45,533 nucleotides of DNA from Actinomadura darangshiensis (lineage in GTDB: Bacteria > Actinomycetota > Actinomycetes > Streptosporangiales > Streptosporangiaceae). The notes under the pieces were generated by a model, which ran no database searches, was not told where the DNA came from, and was given only the letters and a program-made list of their open reading frames with translations. The translations under genes were made by a program, and so were the position numbers. Positions 9,744 to 17,807 of this stretch are shown one piece after another; positions within the stretch are counted from its first letter, which is position 1; the number at the start of each line of letters is the position of its first letter. The DNA lies in contig NZ_SMKY01000039.1 in assembly GCF_004349235.1 (NCBI RefSeq), positions 1-45,533 on the forward strand, in the 5' to 3' direction.

Positions 9744-10823
9744 ATGATCTCCGCGATCGTCTGGGGCACCGGCAACGTGGGACGGCTGGCCCTGCGGGCC
9801 GTCGAGGCGGAGCCGTCGCTGCGGCTCACCGGCGTGATCGTCCACGATCCGGGCAAGGCCGGACGGGACGCGGGCGACCTCGCCGGCCTCGGCCGGGACC
9901 TCGGCGTCGCCGCGACCGCCGACATCGACGCCGTCCTCGCGACCCGCCCCGAGGCCGTCGTGTACGCGGCGTCGGGAGACATCCGGCCGGACGACGCGCT
10001 CGCCGACATCCTCAAGGCGGTCCGCGCCGGCGCCGTGGTCGTCACCCCGGCCCTGTACGCGCTCTACGACCAGCGCAACGCGCCGCCCGCGCTGCGGGAC
10101 GAGGTGCTGGACGCGATCACCGAGGGCGGCGGGTCCCTGTTCGTCTCCGGGGTCGACCCCGGGTGGGGCAACGACGTCCTGCCGCTGCTGGTCAGCGGCC
10201 TCGGCGGCACCATCGACGTCGTCCGCTGCCAGGAGATCTTCGACTACTCCACCTACGACCAGCCGGACTCCGTCCGGTACCTCGTCGGGATGGGGCAGCC
10301 GATGGACTACGAGCCGCCGATGCTCGCCGCGACCGTCCCGACCATGGTGTGGGGCGGGCAGGTCAGGCTGATGGCCCGCGCCCTCGGCGTCGAGCTGGAC
10401 GAGGTCCGCGAGACCCTCGACCGCCGCCCGCTCGACGCGACCGTGACGACCGCGTCCATGGGCGACTTCGAGAAGGGCACCCAGGGTGCGGTGCGGTTCG
10501 AGGTGCAGGGGATCGTCGGCGGCGAGCCGCGCATCGTCGTCGAGCACGTCACCCGCATCCACCCGTCCTGCGCGCCCGACTGGCCCGTGCCGCCGGACGG
10601 CGACGGCGCGCACCGCGTGGTCATCGAGGGGGACCCGCGCATCGAGGTCACGGTCGAGGCCACCGACGGGGCCGGGAACCGCGCCGCGGGCGGCAACGCG
10701 ACCGCCGTCGGACGCCTGGTGAACGCGATCGGGTGGCTCGTGGACGCCGAACCCGGGCTCTACGATGCCCTTGACGTCCCGATACGTCCCGCCGTGGGCA
10801 AGCTCGGAAGGATCTCCCAGTGA
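9744..10823 (+). CDS. DapB-like NAD(P)H-dependent dehydrogenase
   Basis: A 359-aa protein with an N-terminal Rossmann motif (VWGTGNVGRLALRAVE) and the two-domain fold of dihydrodipicolinate reductase-like proteins. The closest named group I recognise is the 2,4-diaminopentanoate dehydrogenase/DapB-N family. It is too long and too divergent to be the housekeeping DapB. ATG 9744 is chosen because the KstR2-like site and presumed promoter lie immediately upstream and the frame before it has no coding character. Its stop overlaps the GTG of the AhpD-like gene by four bases, so the two are an operon. A sterol-side-product role is inferred from the operator only. Confidence 0.75.
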   Translation: MISAIVWGTGNVGRLALRAVEAEPSLRLTGVIVHDPGKAGRDAGDLAGLGRDLGVAATADIDAVLATRPEAVVYAASGDIRPDDALADILKAVRAGAVVVTPALYALYDQRNAPPALRDEVLDAITEGGGSLFVSGVDPGWGNDVLPLLVSGLGGTIDVVRCQEIFDYSTYDQPDSVRYLVGMGQPMDYEPPMLAATVPTMVWGGQVRLMARALGVELDEVRETLDRRPLDATVTTASMGDFEKGTQGAVRFEVQGIVGGEPRIVVEHVTRIHPSCAPDWPVPPDGDGAHRVVIEGDPRIEVTVEATDGAGNRAAGGNATAVGRLVNAIGWLVDAEPGLYDALDVPIRPAVGKLGRISQ

Positions 10824-11299
10824 ACATCGACGTCCCCGACGGCAAGGACCCGATCCAGTACGTGTGGGGCGAGATGGTGCCCGGCATCGGCCCCGCCGCC
10901 TCGAAGATGTCCCTCGCCGTCTACGCGCACACCACCCTCGGGCTCCGCGAGTTCGAGGCCGCCCGGCTGCGCATCGCGCAGATCAACGGCTGCCTGTTCT
11001 GCCTCGACTGGCGGACCGACCGCGACGGCGAGAAGGTCGAGGACGGGTTCGCCGACGCGGTCGCCGGCTGGCGCACGACCGGCGCCTTCGACGACCGCAC
11101 CCGACTGGCGGCCGAGTACGCCGAACGCTACGCACTCGACCACCACGGCCTCGACGAGGAGTTCTGGGAGCGGATGTCCGCGCACTACACCCAGGCCGAG
11201 GTCGTCGAGCTGAGCATGTGCATCGGCTCCTGGCTGGCCTTCGGCCGCCTCAACCACGTCCTCGGCCTCGACGCGATGTGCATGCTCCCCGAGAGGTAG
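10820..11299 (+). CDS. Carboxymuconolactone decarboxylase/AhpD-like protein
   Basis: A 159-aa all-helical protein of the CMD/AhpD superfamily. The core motif NGCLFCLDW has the CxxC pair at Cys58 and Cys61, as in alkylhydroperoxidase D-type proteins, but the usual His three residues after the second Cys is absent. Possible roles are peroxide or thiol redox chemistry, or ring decarboxylation. It starts at a GTG overlapping the dehydrogenase stop (GTGA) and is followed by a strong hairpin, so it ends the transcript. Co-transcription behind a KstR2-like operator suggests it serves the same pathway, perhaps handling H2O2 from cholesterol oxidase; that is inference. Confidence 0.8.
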   Translation: MNIDVPDGKDPIQYVWGEMVPGIGPAASKMSLAVYAHTTLGLREFEAARLRIAQINGCLFCLDWRTDRDGEKVEDGFADAVAGWRTTGAFDDRTRLAAEYAERYALDHHGLDEEFWERMSAHYTQAEVVELSMCIGSWLAFGRLNHVLGLDAMCMLPER

Positions 11300-11300
11300 G

Positions 11301-11330
11301 CGGGCCCGGCGCCACCCCGCACCGGGCCCG
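11301..11330. terminator. Hairpin terminator
   Basis: CGGGCCCGG (11301-11309) pairs perfectly with CCGGGCCCG (11322-11330) around a 12-nt loop. It starts one base after the AhpD-like stop and faces the convergent dioxygenase gene, so it can act in both directions. Confidence 0.7.
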
Positions 11331-11344
11331 GGTCAGCGGGCGGG

Positions 11345-12250
11345 TCAGGCCGCTTCGGCGGCGGGGGTGTAGTGGGAGGCGTCGTCGCCCTCCACCCGGT
11401 AGCTGGCCTTGCCGTCCACACCGGCCGGGACGTCGCCGGCAACGGTGACGCGGTGCAGGAGGCGCGGGAGGTTGCCGTAGTCGTCCAGCGCGTAGTGCTG
11501 GGTGATCCGGTTGTCGAACACGACGAGGTCGCCCGGCTGCCACACCCAGCGCAGGATGTTCTCCGGCCGGGTGACGTAGGACTGGAGCAGGTCCAGGATC
11601 GTCCGTCCCTCGCGTCCGGGCAGCCCGACGATGCTCTGCGCGAACCCGCCGATGAACAGGTTGCGCTCGCCCGACTCCGGGTGCACCCGCACGACCGGGT
11701 GCGCGGTCTTCCACGTCTGGGAGACGAACGCCTTGCGGTGCTCGGCCGCCTTCTCGGGGTCGGAGCCGCTGCTCTCCGGCCGCACGTAGTCGTAGTCGTT
11801 GGTGTGGACGGCCCAGAGCCGGTCGGCGAACTCGCGCAGTTCGTCCGGCAGGTCCTGGTAGGCGGCGGCCGTGTGGGCGATCAGGGTGTTGCCGCCGTAG
11901 GGCGGGATGACGAGGCCGCGCAGCGTGCTGATCTTCGGCGGGGACTGGACGAAGGTGACGTCGGTGTGCCAGTGGTTGGCGCGCCCGGACTCGCTGTCCA
12001 CCGGCAGGATCTCGCGCCGCCCCTCGACGGCGGGCACGGTCGGGTGCGCGCCGGTGAGCGCGCCGAACCGGGAGGCGAACGCGAGCTGGTCGTCGTCGGT
12101 CAGGTCCAGGCCCCGGAAGCCCAGGACCTTGTGCTCCAGCAGCGCGGCATGGATCTCGCCGAAGAGCTGGTCGGACAGGTCGCGGACGTCGGCGCCGACG
12201 ACCTCGGCGCCGATGCGGCCGCCGATCTTGCGGATGTCGAACTCGGACAT
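11345..12250 (-). CDS. TauD/TfdA-family Fe(II)/2-oxoglutarate dioxygenase
   Basis: A 301-aa dioxygenase of the taurine dioxygenase/alkylsulfatase (AtsK) type. The iron triad is His95-x-Asp97 (NHWHTD) with the distal His252 (DNRITQHYA); the 2-oxoglutarate-binding arginine lies in the following LPRLLHR. The family hydroxylates next to a sulfonate or sulfate ester so that sulfite or sulfate is released. Divergent orientation from ssuABC and the downstream sulfate importer strongly suggest it frees sulfur from an imported organosulfur compound. Which one (taurine, alkylsulfonate or alkylsulfate) cannot be read from sequence. Ribosome site AGAGG lies before the ATG. Confidence 0.85.
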   Translation of the reverse strand: MSEFDIRKIGGRIGAEVVGADVRDLSDQLFGEIHAALLEHKVLGFRGLDLTDDDQLAFASRFGALTGAHPTVPAVEGRREILPVDSESGRANHWHTDVTFVQSPPKISTLRGLVIPPYGGNTLIAHTAAAYQDLPDELREFADRLWAVHTNDYDYVRPESSGSDPEKAAEHRKAFVSQTWKTAHPVVRVHPESGERNLFIGGFAQSIVGLPGREGRTILDLLQSYVTRPENILRWVWQPGDLVVFDNRITQHYALDDYGNLPRLLHRVTVAGDVPAGVDGKASYRVEGDDASHYTPAAEAA

Positions 12251-12341
12251 TGCCTACCTCTTCTCCGGGGACGTTCCCGTTGGACGGACGCGGGGGAGCT
12301 CCACAAGCCGTAGCGAATCACGGCCTGGCATCCTAGTCAAC

Positions 12342-12367
12342 TATTCCGATTGACTTAGTAGGAAATA
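12342..12367. promoter_or_regulatory. Symmetric element over the ssuA -35 region
   Basis: TATTCC (12342-12347) and GGAAATA (12361-12367) flank the -35 hexamer, and a wider TCCTA...TAGGA pair (12331-12335, 12358-12362) surrounds them. The TTCC...GGAA spacing resembles Rrf2-family (CymR-like) operators known for sulfur control, but the match is imperfect and the regulator is unknown. Confidence 0.35.
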
Positions 12368-12378
12368 GGCGCGATAGT
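12350..12378 (+). promoter_or_regulatory. Promoter of ssuABC, probably leaderless
   Basis: TTGACT (12350-12355), a 17-nt spacer and GATAGT (12373-12378) form a good housekeeping-type promoter. Only 6 nt separate the -10 box from the GTG at 12385 and no ribosome site is visible, so transcription probably begins at or next to the start codon. Confidence 0.6.
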
Positions 12379-12384
12379 CGCGGC

Positions 12385-13425
12385 GTGGGCATCACGAGAT
12401 CGACGACAAGACGACGGTTCCTCTCCACCCTCGCGGTGTCGGCGGCGGCGCTGCCGGCCGCGGCGTCCTGCGGCCGCGCGCTCGGCGGCGGCCCGAAACG
12501 CACCAGCACCCTGCGCTACCAGGGCTGGACGGGCCAGGTCCTGCTCCCCGAACTCGCCCAGGACCTCGGCTACCTCGGCGAGGTCGAGCTGAAATGGATC
12601 GGCAACACGATCAGCGGGCCGCAGGACGTCCAGACCACCGCCACCGGCCAGATCGAGTTCGGCGGCGCCTTCAACGGCGCGTCGGTCAAGCTGCAGGAGT
12701 CCGGCGCGCCGCTGACGTCCGTCATCGGCTACTACGGCACCGACCTCAAGAACTACAACGGCTTCTTCGTCCCGGCGGACAGCCCGATCAGGGGCCCCCG
12801 GGACCTCATCGGCAAGAAGATCGGGATGAACACGCTCGGCGGCCACGCCCAGGCCGTCCTCGACCTCTACCTGCGGCGCAACGGGCTGAGCCGGGACGAC
12901 GTGCGCAAGGTCGAGGCGCTCGCGGTGCCGCCGGTCTCCCTGGAGCAGTCGCTGCGCCAGGGGCAGATCGACGTCGCCGCGCTCAGCGGGATCTTCCAGG
13001 ACAAGGCGATCGCCGCGGGCGGGATCCGCCGGGTGTTCCGCGACTACGACTTCCTCGGCGCCTTCACAGCCGGCTCCTACGTCTTCCGCGACGACTTCAT
13101 CGAGCGGAACCCGGGCACCGTTCGGGCCTTCACCGCCGGGGTCGCCAAAGCGATCGAGTGGTCGCGGGCAACGCCGCGCGAGGAGGTCATCGCCCGGCAG
13201 GCGAAGATCCTCACGGCGCGGGGCCGCAACGAGAACGCCGACGCGCTCCGGTACTGGAAGTCGTGGGGCGTCGCCGGCAAGGGCGGGCTGATGACCGACC
13301 GGGAGTTCACCACCTGGAGCCGCTGGCTGGAGGACGTCGGCCAGATCCACGAGGTCAAGGTCGAGCCCAAGGAGCTGTACAGCAACGAGTTCAACCCGTA
13401 CGCGAACGGAGGGAGCCCGAGATGA
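12385..13425 (+). CDS. ssuA: Sulfonate-type ABC transporter substrate-binding lipoprotein
   Basis: A 346-aa periplasmic-type binding protein of the SsuA/NMT1 family. The N-terminus has twin arginines (TTRRRFLSTLAVSAAALPAA) followed by a Cys in AASCG, so it is probably a Tat-exported lipoprotein. The body has the two-lobe pattern of the family (RYQGWTG, GQIEFGGAFNG, IGKKIGMNTLGGHAQ). It would capture sulfonates or similar compounds outside the membrane for SsuBC. Start is GTG 12385, placed by the promoter just upstream. Its stop overlaps the ssuB start (ATGA). The divergent TauD-type dioxygenase supports an organosulfur substrate; nitrate or thiamine-precursor binding is less likely. Confidence 0.8.
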   Translation: MGITRSTTRRRFLSTLAVSAAALPAAASCGRALGGGPKRTSTLRYQGWTGQVLLPELAQDLGYLGEVELKWIGNTISGPQDVQTTATGQIEFGGAFNGASVKLQESGAPLTSVIGYYGTDLKNYNGFFVPADSPIRGPRDLIGKKIGMNTLGGHAQAVLDLYLRRNGLSRDDVRKVEALAVPPVSLEQSLRQGQIDVAALSGIFQDKAIAAGGIRRVFRDYDFLGAFTAGSYVFRDDFIERNPGTVRAFTAGVAKAIEWSRATPREEVIARQAKILTARGRNENADALRYWKSWGVAGKGGLMTDREFTTWSRWLEDVGQIHEVKVEPKELYSNEFNPYANGGSPR

Positions 13426-14246
13426 CCCCCAAGATCAGCCTCACCGGTGTCGGCAAGACCTTCCCGGTCCGGGGCGGCGGCGAGTTCACCGCGCTCAGCG
13501 GCATCGACCTGGACGTGGCCGAGGGCGAGTTTCTCGTCGTGGTCGGGCCGTCCGGCTGCGGCAAGTCCACCCTGCTCGACCTGATCGGCGGGCTGACCAG
13601 GCCCACCACCGGCCGCATCGCGATCGACGGCGCCGAGGTGACGGGCCCGGCCCTGGACCGGGCCGTCGTCTTCCAGCAGTACGCGCTGTTCCCGTGGCGG
13701 ACGGCGCTGCGCAACGTCGAGTTCGGGCTGGAGGCCAAGGGGCTCCGGCGCCGCGAGCGCGCCGAGATCGCCCGCGACCACCTGGACCTCGTCGGCCTGT
13801 CCGGGTTCGAGGACCGCTACCCGCACGAGCTGTCAGGCGGCATGAAGCAGCGGGTCGCGATCGCCCGCAGCCTCGCCTACGACCCCGGCGTGCTGCTGAT
13901 GGACGAGCCGTTCGCCGCGCTCGACGCCCAGACCCGCGACTCCCTCCAGGACGAGCTGCTCGGCATCTGGGCGAAGACCGGCAAGACCGTCGTGTTCATC
14001 ACGCACGGCATCGACGAGGCCGTCTACCTGGGCGGACGCGTGGCCGTGCTGACCTCGCGGCCCGGCCGGGTGAAGGAGGTCGCCGACATCGACCTGGGCT
14101 CGCGCGACGCCCGCGAGGACGTCCGGTCGAGCCCGGAGTTCGCGGCGCACCGGCACCGGGTCTGGTCGCTGCTGAAGGACGAGGTACAGACGGCGCAGCG
14201 GCTGACCGTCCCCGCGCCGCGCAAGGAGGCGATCCACCTTGGCTAG
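13422..14246 (+). CDS. ssuB: Sulfonate-type ABC transporter ATPase
   Basis: A 274-aa ATPase that powers import through SsuC. Walker A GPSGCGKST is at 42-50, the Q-loop at Gln85-86 (VFQQYALFPW), the signature LSGGMKQ at 137-143, Walker B LLMDEP at 158-163 and the H-loop in FITHGIDEA. The sequence is typical of the SsuB/TauB/NrtD group. ATG 13422 overlaps the ssuA stop, with GGAGGG upstream. The permease gene starts inside its 3' end. Confidence 0.85.
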   Translation: MTPKISLTGVGKTFPVRGGGEFTALSGIDLDVAEGEFLVVVGPSGCGKSTLLDLIGGLTRPTTGRIAIDGAEVTGPALDRAVVFQQYALFPWRTALRNVEFGLEAKGLRRRERAEIARDHLDLVGLSGFEDRYPHELSGGMKQRVAIARSLAYDPGVLLMDEPFAALDAQTRDSLQDELLGIWAKTGKTVVFITHGIDEAVYLGGRVAVLTSRPGRVKEVADIDLGSRDAREDVRSSPEFAAHRHRVWSLLKDEVQTAQRLTVPAPRKEAIHLG

Positions 14247-15084
14247 CACCGTAGAGGCCCCCGCGCTGATCGAGCCCGAAGCCCCGGAGTCCCCGCCGCG
14301 CCGGGCGGGGCGCCGGGCCGCGGGCCTGGCGGCCGTCGCCTTCCGGCGGACGATCGCGGTCGTCGCGTTCCTCGCCGTCTGGGAACTGGCGCCCCGCGCG
14401 CAGCTCGTCGACCCGATCTTCCTGCCGCCGGTGTCGGAGGTCGTCCCGGCGCTGTGGGATCTGGCCAAGAGCGGCCAGCTCTGGTCCAACACCGAGGCCA
14501 GCCTGGTCCGGGCGCTGTCGGGCTTCGGGCTCTCGATCGTCCTGGCGGTGCCGCTGGGCCTGCTGATCGGCTGGTACCGGCCGGTCGCGGAGCTGCTCAA
14601 CCCGCTGCTGGAGCTGTTCCGCAACACCGCCGCGATCGCGCTGCTGCCGGTCTTCATCCTGGTCCTCGGCATCGGCGAGACGTCCAAGATCGCGATCGTG
14701 CTGTACGCGTGCACGTGGCCGATCCTGCTCAACACGATCAGCGCGGTCCGCACCGTGGACGCCACGCTGGTCAAGTCGGCGCGCTCGCTCGGGCTGCCCG
14801 CCGTGCGCATCTTCCAGAAGGTGATCCTGCCCGCCGCGGTGCCGTCCATCTTCACCGGCATCCGGCTGGCCGGCGGGATCTCGGTGCTGGTGATGATCGT
14901 CGCGGAGATGGTCGGCGCCAAGGAGGGCCTCGGCTTCCTGATCGGCTCCGCCCAGCAGAACTTCGCGATCAAGGACATGTACGCGGGCATCCTGACGATC
15001 TCGGCGCTGGGCCTGGCGTTCAACCAGGTGCTGGTCCTGCTGGAACGCCGCTTCACCCGCTGGCGCACCGACCCCGGGCGCTGA
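14239..15084 (+). CDS. ssuC: Sulfonate-type ABC transporter permease
   Basis: A 281-aa inner-membrane permease with about six transmembrane helices after a ~35-residue charged N-terminus. The cytoplasmic EAA loop that contacts the ATPase is visible in DATLVKSARSLGLPAVRIFQKVILPAAVPSI. It belongs to the SsuC/TauC family. The start is a TTG at 14239 with AAGGAGG nine nt upstream, overlapping the end of ssuB by eight bases. A 92-nt gap then separates this operon from the sulfate importer. Confidence 0.82.
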   Translation: MASTVEAPALIEPEAPESPPRRAGRRAAGLAAVAFRRTIAVVAFLAVWELAPRAQLVDPIFLPPVSEVVPALWDLAKSGQLWSNTEASLVRALSGFGLSIVLAVPLGLLIGWYRPVAELLNPLLELFRNTAAIALLPVFILVLGIGETSKIAIVLYACTWPILLNTISAVRTVDATLVKSARSLGLPAVRIFQKVILPAAVPSIFTGIRLAGGISVLVMIVAEMVGAKEGLGFLIGSAQQNFAIKDMYAGILTISALGLAFNQVLVLLERRFTRWRTDPGR

Positions 15085-15176
15085 GGGCGGTGTCACGTTC
15101 CGGACATGGCTTGACTAGTGCGCTGACCTGTAACATTCTAACTCGATCGAACATATAGGGAAAGTCTGGAGAGACG

Positions 15177-16175
15177 ATGCGCGCACGTAGGACAGGGGTC
15201 GTGCTGGGGCTGGCCGCCGTCACCCTGGGGGCGGCCGCCTGCGGCTCGGGCGGCTCGGGCGGCAAGGTCCGGCTCTCGCTGGTCGCCTACTCCACGCCCC
15301 AGGCCGCCTACGAGGCGATCATCAAGGAGTACCAGAAGACGTCCGAGGGCAAGAAGGTCGTCTTCAGCAAGTCGTTCGGGGCGTCCGGCGAGCAGAGCCG
15401 AGCGGTGGCGTCCGGCAAGAAGGCCGACATCGTCGGGTTCTCCCTTGAGTCGGACATGACGCGGCTGGTGGACAAGGGCCTGGTCGACGCCAAGTGGAAC
15501 TCCGGACCCCAGAAGGGGATGGTCACCGACTCGGTGGTCGTCCTGGCGACCCGCAAGGGCAACCCCAAGAACATCAAGACCTGGGACGACCTGACCAAGC
15601 CCGGCGTCCAGGTCATCACCCCGAACCCGTTCACCTCCGGCGGCGCGCAGTGGAACATCCTCGCCGGATACGGGGCCAAGGCGAACAAGGGCACCGACAA
15701 GGCGGCCGGGACCGCCTACCTGCACGCGCTGTTCAAGAACGTCCCCGTGCAGGACTCCAGCGCGCGCAAGTCGCTGCAGACCTTCGCGGGCGGGAAGGGC
15801 GACGTGATGCTCTCCTACGAGAACGAGGCCATCTTCGCCAAGCAGAACAACCAGCCGCTCGACTACACCGTGCCGGACTCCACCATCCTGATCGAGAACC
15901 CGGTCGCGGTGACCAAGAAGAGCGAGCACCCGGCGGAGGCCGAGGCGTTCCTGAAGTTCCTGCACGGCAAGAAGGCGCAGGAGGTCTTCGTCAAGAACGG
16001 GTACCGGCCCGTGGTGGACGGCGTCCCCGGCGCCGAGGACTTCCCGAAGCCGGCCGGGCTCTTCACGATCGCCGACCTCGGCGGCTGGCCGAAGGTGAAG
16101 AAGGAGTTCTTCGACCCGAAGGGCAGCGTCATGGCCGACGTCGAGAAGGGCATCGGCGTCTCGGTGGAGGGTTGA
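15177..16175 (+). CDS. sbp: Sulfate ABC transporter substrate-binding lipoprotein
   Basis: A 332-aa binding protein of the sulfate/thiosulfate family (Sbp/CysP). The lipobox LGAAAC anchors it to the membrane. Family motifs include ADIVGFSLESDM, the TPNPFTSGGAQWN anion-site region and VMLSYENEA. It delivers sulfate (or thiosulfate) to CysTW. ATG 15177 follows a weak GGAGA site. The 92-nt upstream gap contains TTGACT at 15111-15116 but no convincing -10 partner, so this gene may have its own promoter or be read through from ssuC. Confidence 0.88.
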   Translation: MRARRTGVVLGLAAVTLGAAACGSGGSGGKVRLSLVAYSTPQAAYEAIIKEYQKTSEGKKVVFSKSFGASGEQSRAVASGKKADIVGFSLESDMTRLVDKGLVDAKWNSGPQKGMVTDSVVVLATRKGNPKNIKTWDDLTKPGVQVITPNPFTSGGAQWNILAGYGAKANKGTDKAAGTAYLHALFKNVPVQDSSARKSLQTFAGGKGDVMLSYENEAIFAKQNNQPLDYTVPDSTILIENPVAVTKKSEHPAEAEAFLKFLHGKKAQEVFVKNGYRPVVDGVPGAEDFPKPAGLFTIADLGGWPKVKKEFFDPKGSVMADVEKGIGVSVEG

Positions 16176-16180
16176 GTTCC

Positions 16181-17026
16181 TTGACGACGATCGAGAAACC
16201 GGCGGACGCGCCGGCCCTCGCGTCCGGCCGCCGTACCGGCCCGCCCGCGTGGGCCGGTACGGCGCTCGGGGTGGGCACGGCGACGATCTTCCTGAGCGCG
16301 GTGGTGCTGATCCCGCTCGGCGCGGTGCTGTGGAAGGGGACCGCGCAGGGCCCCGCCGCCTTCTGGGACGCGATCACCACCCCGGACGCGTGGGCCGCGC
16401 TGAAGCTGACGGTCATCGCCTCGCTGCTGGTGGCGCTGATCAACCTGGTCATGGGCACGCTGATCGCCTGGGTGCTCGTCCGCGACTCCTTCCCCGGTAA
16501 GGGCCTGATCGATCTGCTGATCGACCTGCCGTTCGCGCTGCCGACCATCGTGGCGGGCCTGGTCCTGCTGGCCCTGTACGGAGCCGACAGCCCGCTCGGC
16601 GTCTCGCTCGCCTACACCAGGGCCGGGGTCGTCGTGGCGCTGCTGTTCGTGACGCTGCCGTTCGTGGTCCGGACCGTCCAGCCGGTGCTGCTGGAGCTGG
16701 ACCGGGAGATGGAGGCGGCCGCCGCCTCGCTCGGCGCCGGCCCCTGGACGATCTTCCGGCGGATCATCCTGCCGAACCTGGTCCCGGCGATGCTGGCCGG
16801 GACGGCGCTGGCCTTCACCCGCGCCATCGCCGAGTTCGGCTCGACCGTGCTGATCTCCGGGAACGTCCCGTTCAAGACGCAGGTCGCGGCCGTGCACATC
16901 TTCGGCCAGATCGAGAGCGACAACACCGAGGCCGCCGCGGCGACCTCGACCGCCCTGCTGGTGCTGTCGCTGGTGTTCCTGCTGGCGATCGACCTCGTCC
17001 GCCGCTGGGGGTCCCGCCATGGCTAA
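16181..17026 (+). CDS. cysT: Sulfate ABC transporter permease CysT
   Basis: A 281-aa permease with about six membrane segments and the EAA loop (EMEAAAASLGAGPWTIFRRIILPNLVPA). It forms the heterodimeric sulfate channel with CysW. The start is TTG 16181 with GGAGGG nine nt upstream, five nt after the sbp stop. The frame continues upstream through sbp, but those codons are a shadow. It overlaps cysW by eight bases. Confidence 0.86.
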   Translation: MTTIEKPADAPALASGRRTGPPAWAGTALGVGTATIFLSAVVLIPLGAVLWKGTAQGPAAFWDAITTPDAWAALKLTVIASLLVALINLVMGTLIAWVLVRDSFPGKGLIDLLIDLPFALPTIVAGLVLLALYGADSPLGVSLAYTRAGVVVALLFVTLPFVVRTVQPVLLELDREMEAAAASLGAGPWTIFRRIILPNLVPAMLAGTALAFTRAIAEFGSTVLISGNVPFKTQVAAVHIFGQIESDNTEAAAATSTALLVLSLVFLLAIDLVRRWGSRHG

Positions 17027-17807
17027 GTACGCGCTGCGCCTGATCGTGCTGGCCTATCTCGCGGTCCTGCTGATCGTGCCGGTCGGGCTGATCGGCTGGC
17101 GGACGTTCGAGGACGGCTTCGGCGCGTTCGCCGACGCGCTCACCACCCACTCGGCCCTGCACGCCTTCAAGGTCACCCTCATCGTCGCGGGCTGGGCGGT
17201 CGTCCTCAACACGCTGTTCGGCGTGCTTGCCGCGCTGCTGCTCGTCCGCCACCGGTTCCCGGGCAAGCGGCTGCTCAGCGCGCTGATCGACCTGCCGCTG
17301 GCGGTCTCCCCGGTCGTGGTCGGGCTCGCGCTGATCCTGGTGTACGGGACCTTCACCCCGGTGGGGGGCTGGCTGGAGGGCCGCGGCATCCAGATCATCT
17401 TCTCCACCCCGGGGATGGTCCTCGCCACGGTGTTCGTCTGCCTGCCGCTGGTGGTGCGGGCGATCGTCCCGGTCCTGGAGGAACTGGGGGACGAGCAGGA
17501 GCAGGCCGCGCGGACCCTCGGCGCGGGCGGCTGGCAGACGTTCCGGCGCATCACGCTGCCCGGCATCCGCGCCGCCCTCGGCTACGGCATCGTCCTCTCG
17601 CTGGCCCGCGCGCTGGGGGAGTACGGCGCGGTCGCCGTGGTCTCCGGCCGGACGGTCGACCAGACCCAGACCCTGACCCTCTTCGTCGAGGAGCGCTTCG
17701 AGAACTTCGACGTGCACGCCTCGTACGCCGCCGCGCTCGCGCTGGCGGCGATCGCGGTCGTCAGCCTGCTGGCGACCCGGCTCCTGCGACCCAAGGACGG
17801 CACCTGA
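17019..17807 (+). CDS. cysW: Sulfate ABC transporter permease CysW
   Basis: A 262-aa partner permease of CysT with about six transmembrane helices and an EAA loop ([21 protein letters not shown]). The C-terminal part ([20 protein letters not shown]) is typical of CysW. ATG 17019 overlaps the cysT stop and its own stop shares one base with the cysA start, so sbp-cysT-cysW-cysA reads as one tightly coupled operon. Confidence 0.87.
   Translation: MAKYALRLIVLAYLAVLLIVPVGLIGWRTFEDGFGAFADALTTHSALHAFKVTLIVAGWAVVLNTLFGVLAALLLVRHRFPGKRLLSALIDLPLAVSPVVVGLALILVYGTFTPVGGWLEGRGIQIIFSTPGMVLATVFVCLPLVVRAIVPVLEELGDEQEQAARTLGAGGWQTFRRITLPGIRAALGYGIVLSLARALGEYGAVAVVSGRTVDQTQTLTLFVEERFENFDVHASYAAALALAAIAVVSLLATRLLRPKDGT

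Noticed and set aside
13833..15068. Leftward frames opposite ssuB and ssuC
   Set aside because: No start signal and no recognisable domain; ssuBC motifs on the other strand are complete.
15085..15176. Riboswitch before the sulfate-binding gene
   Set aside because: The 92-nt gap shows no SAM- or other riboswitch-like conserved core or paired stems that I can identify.
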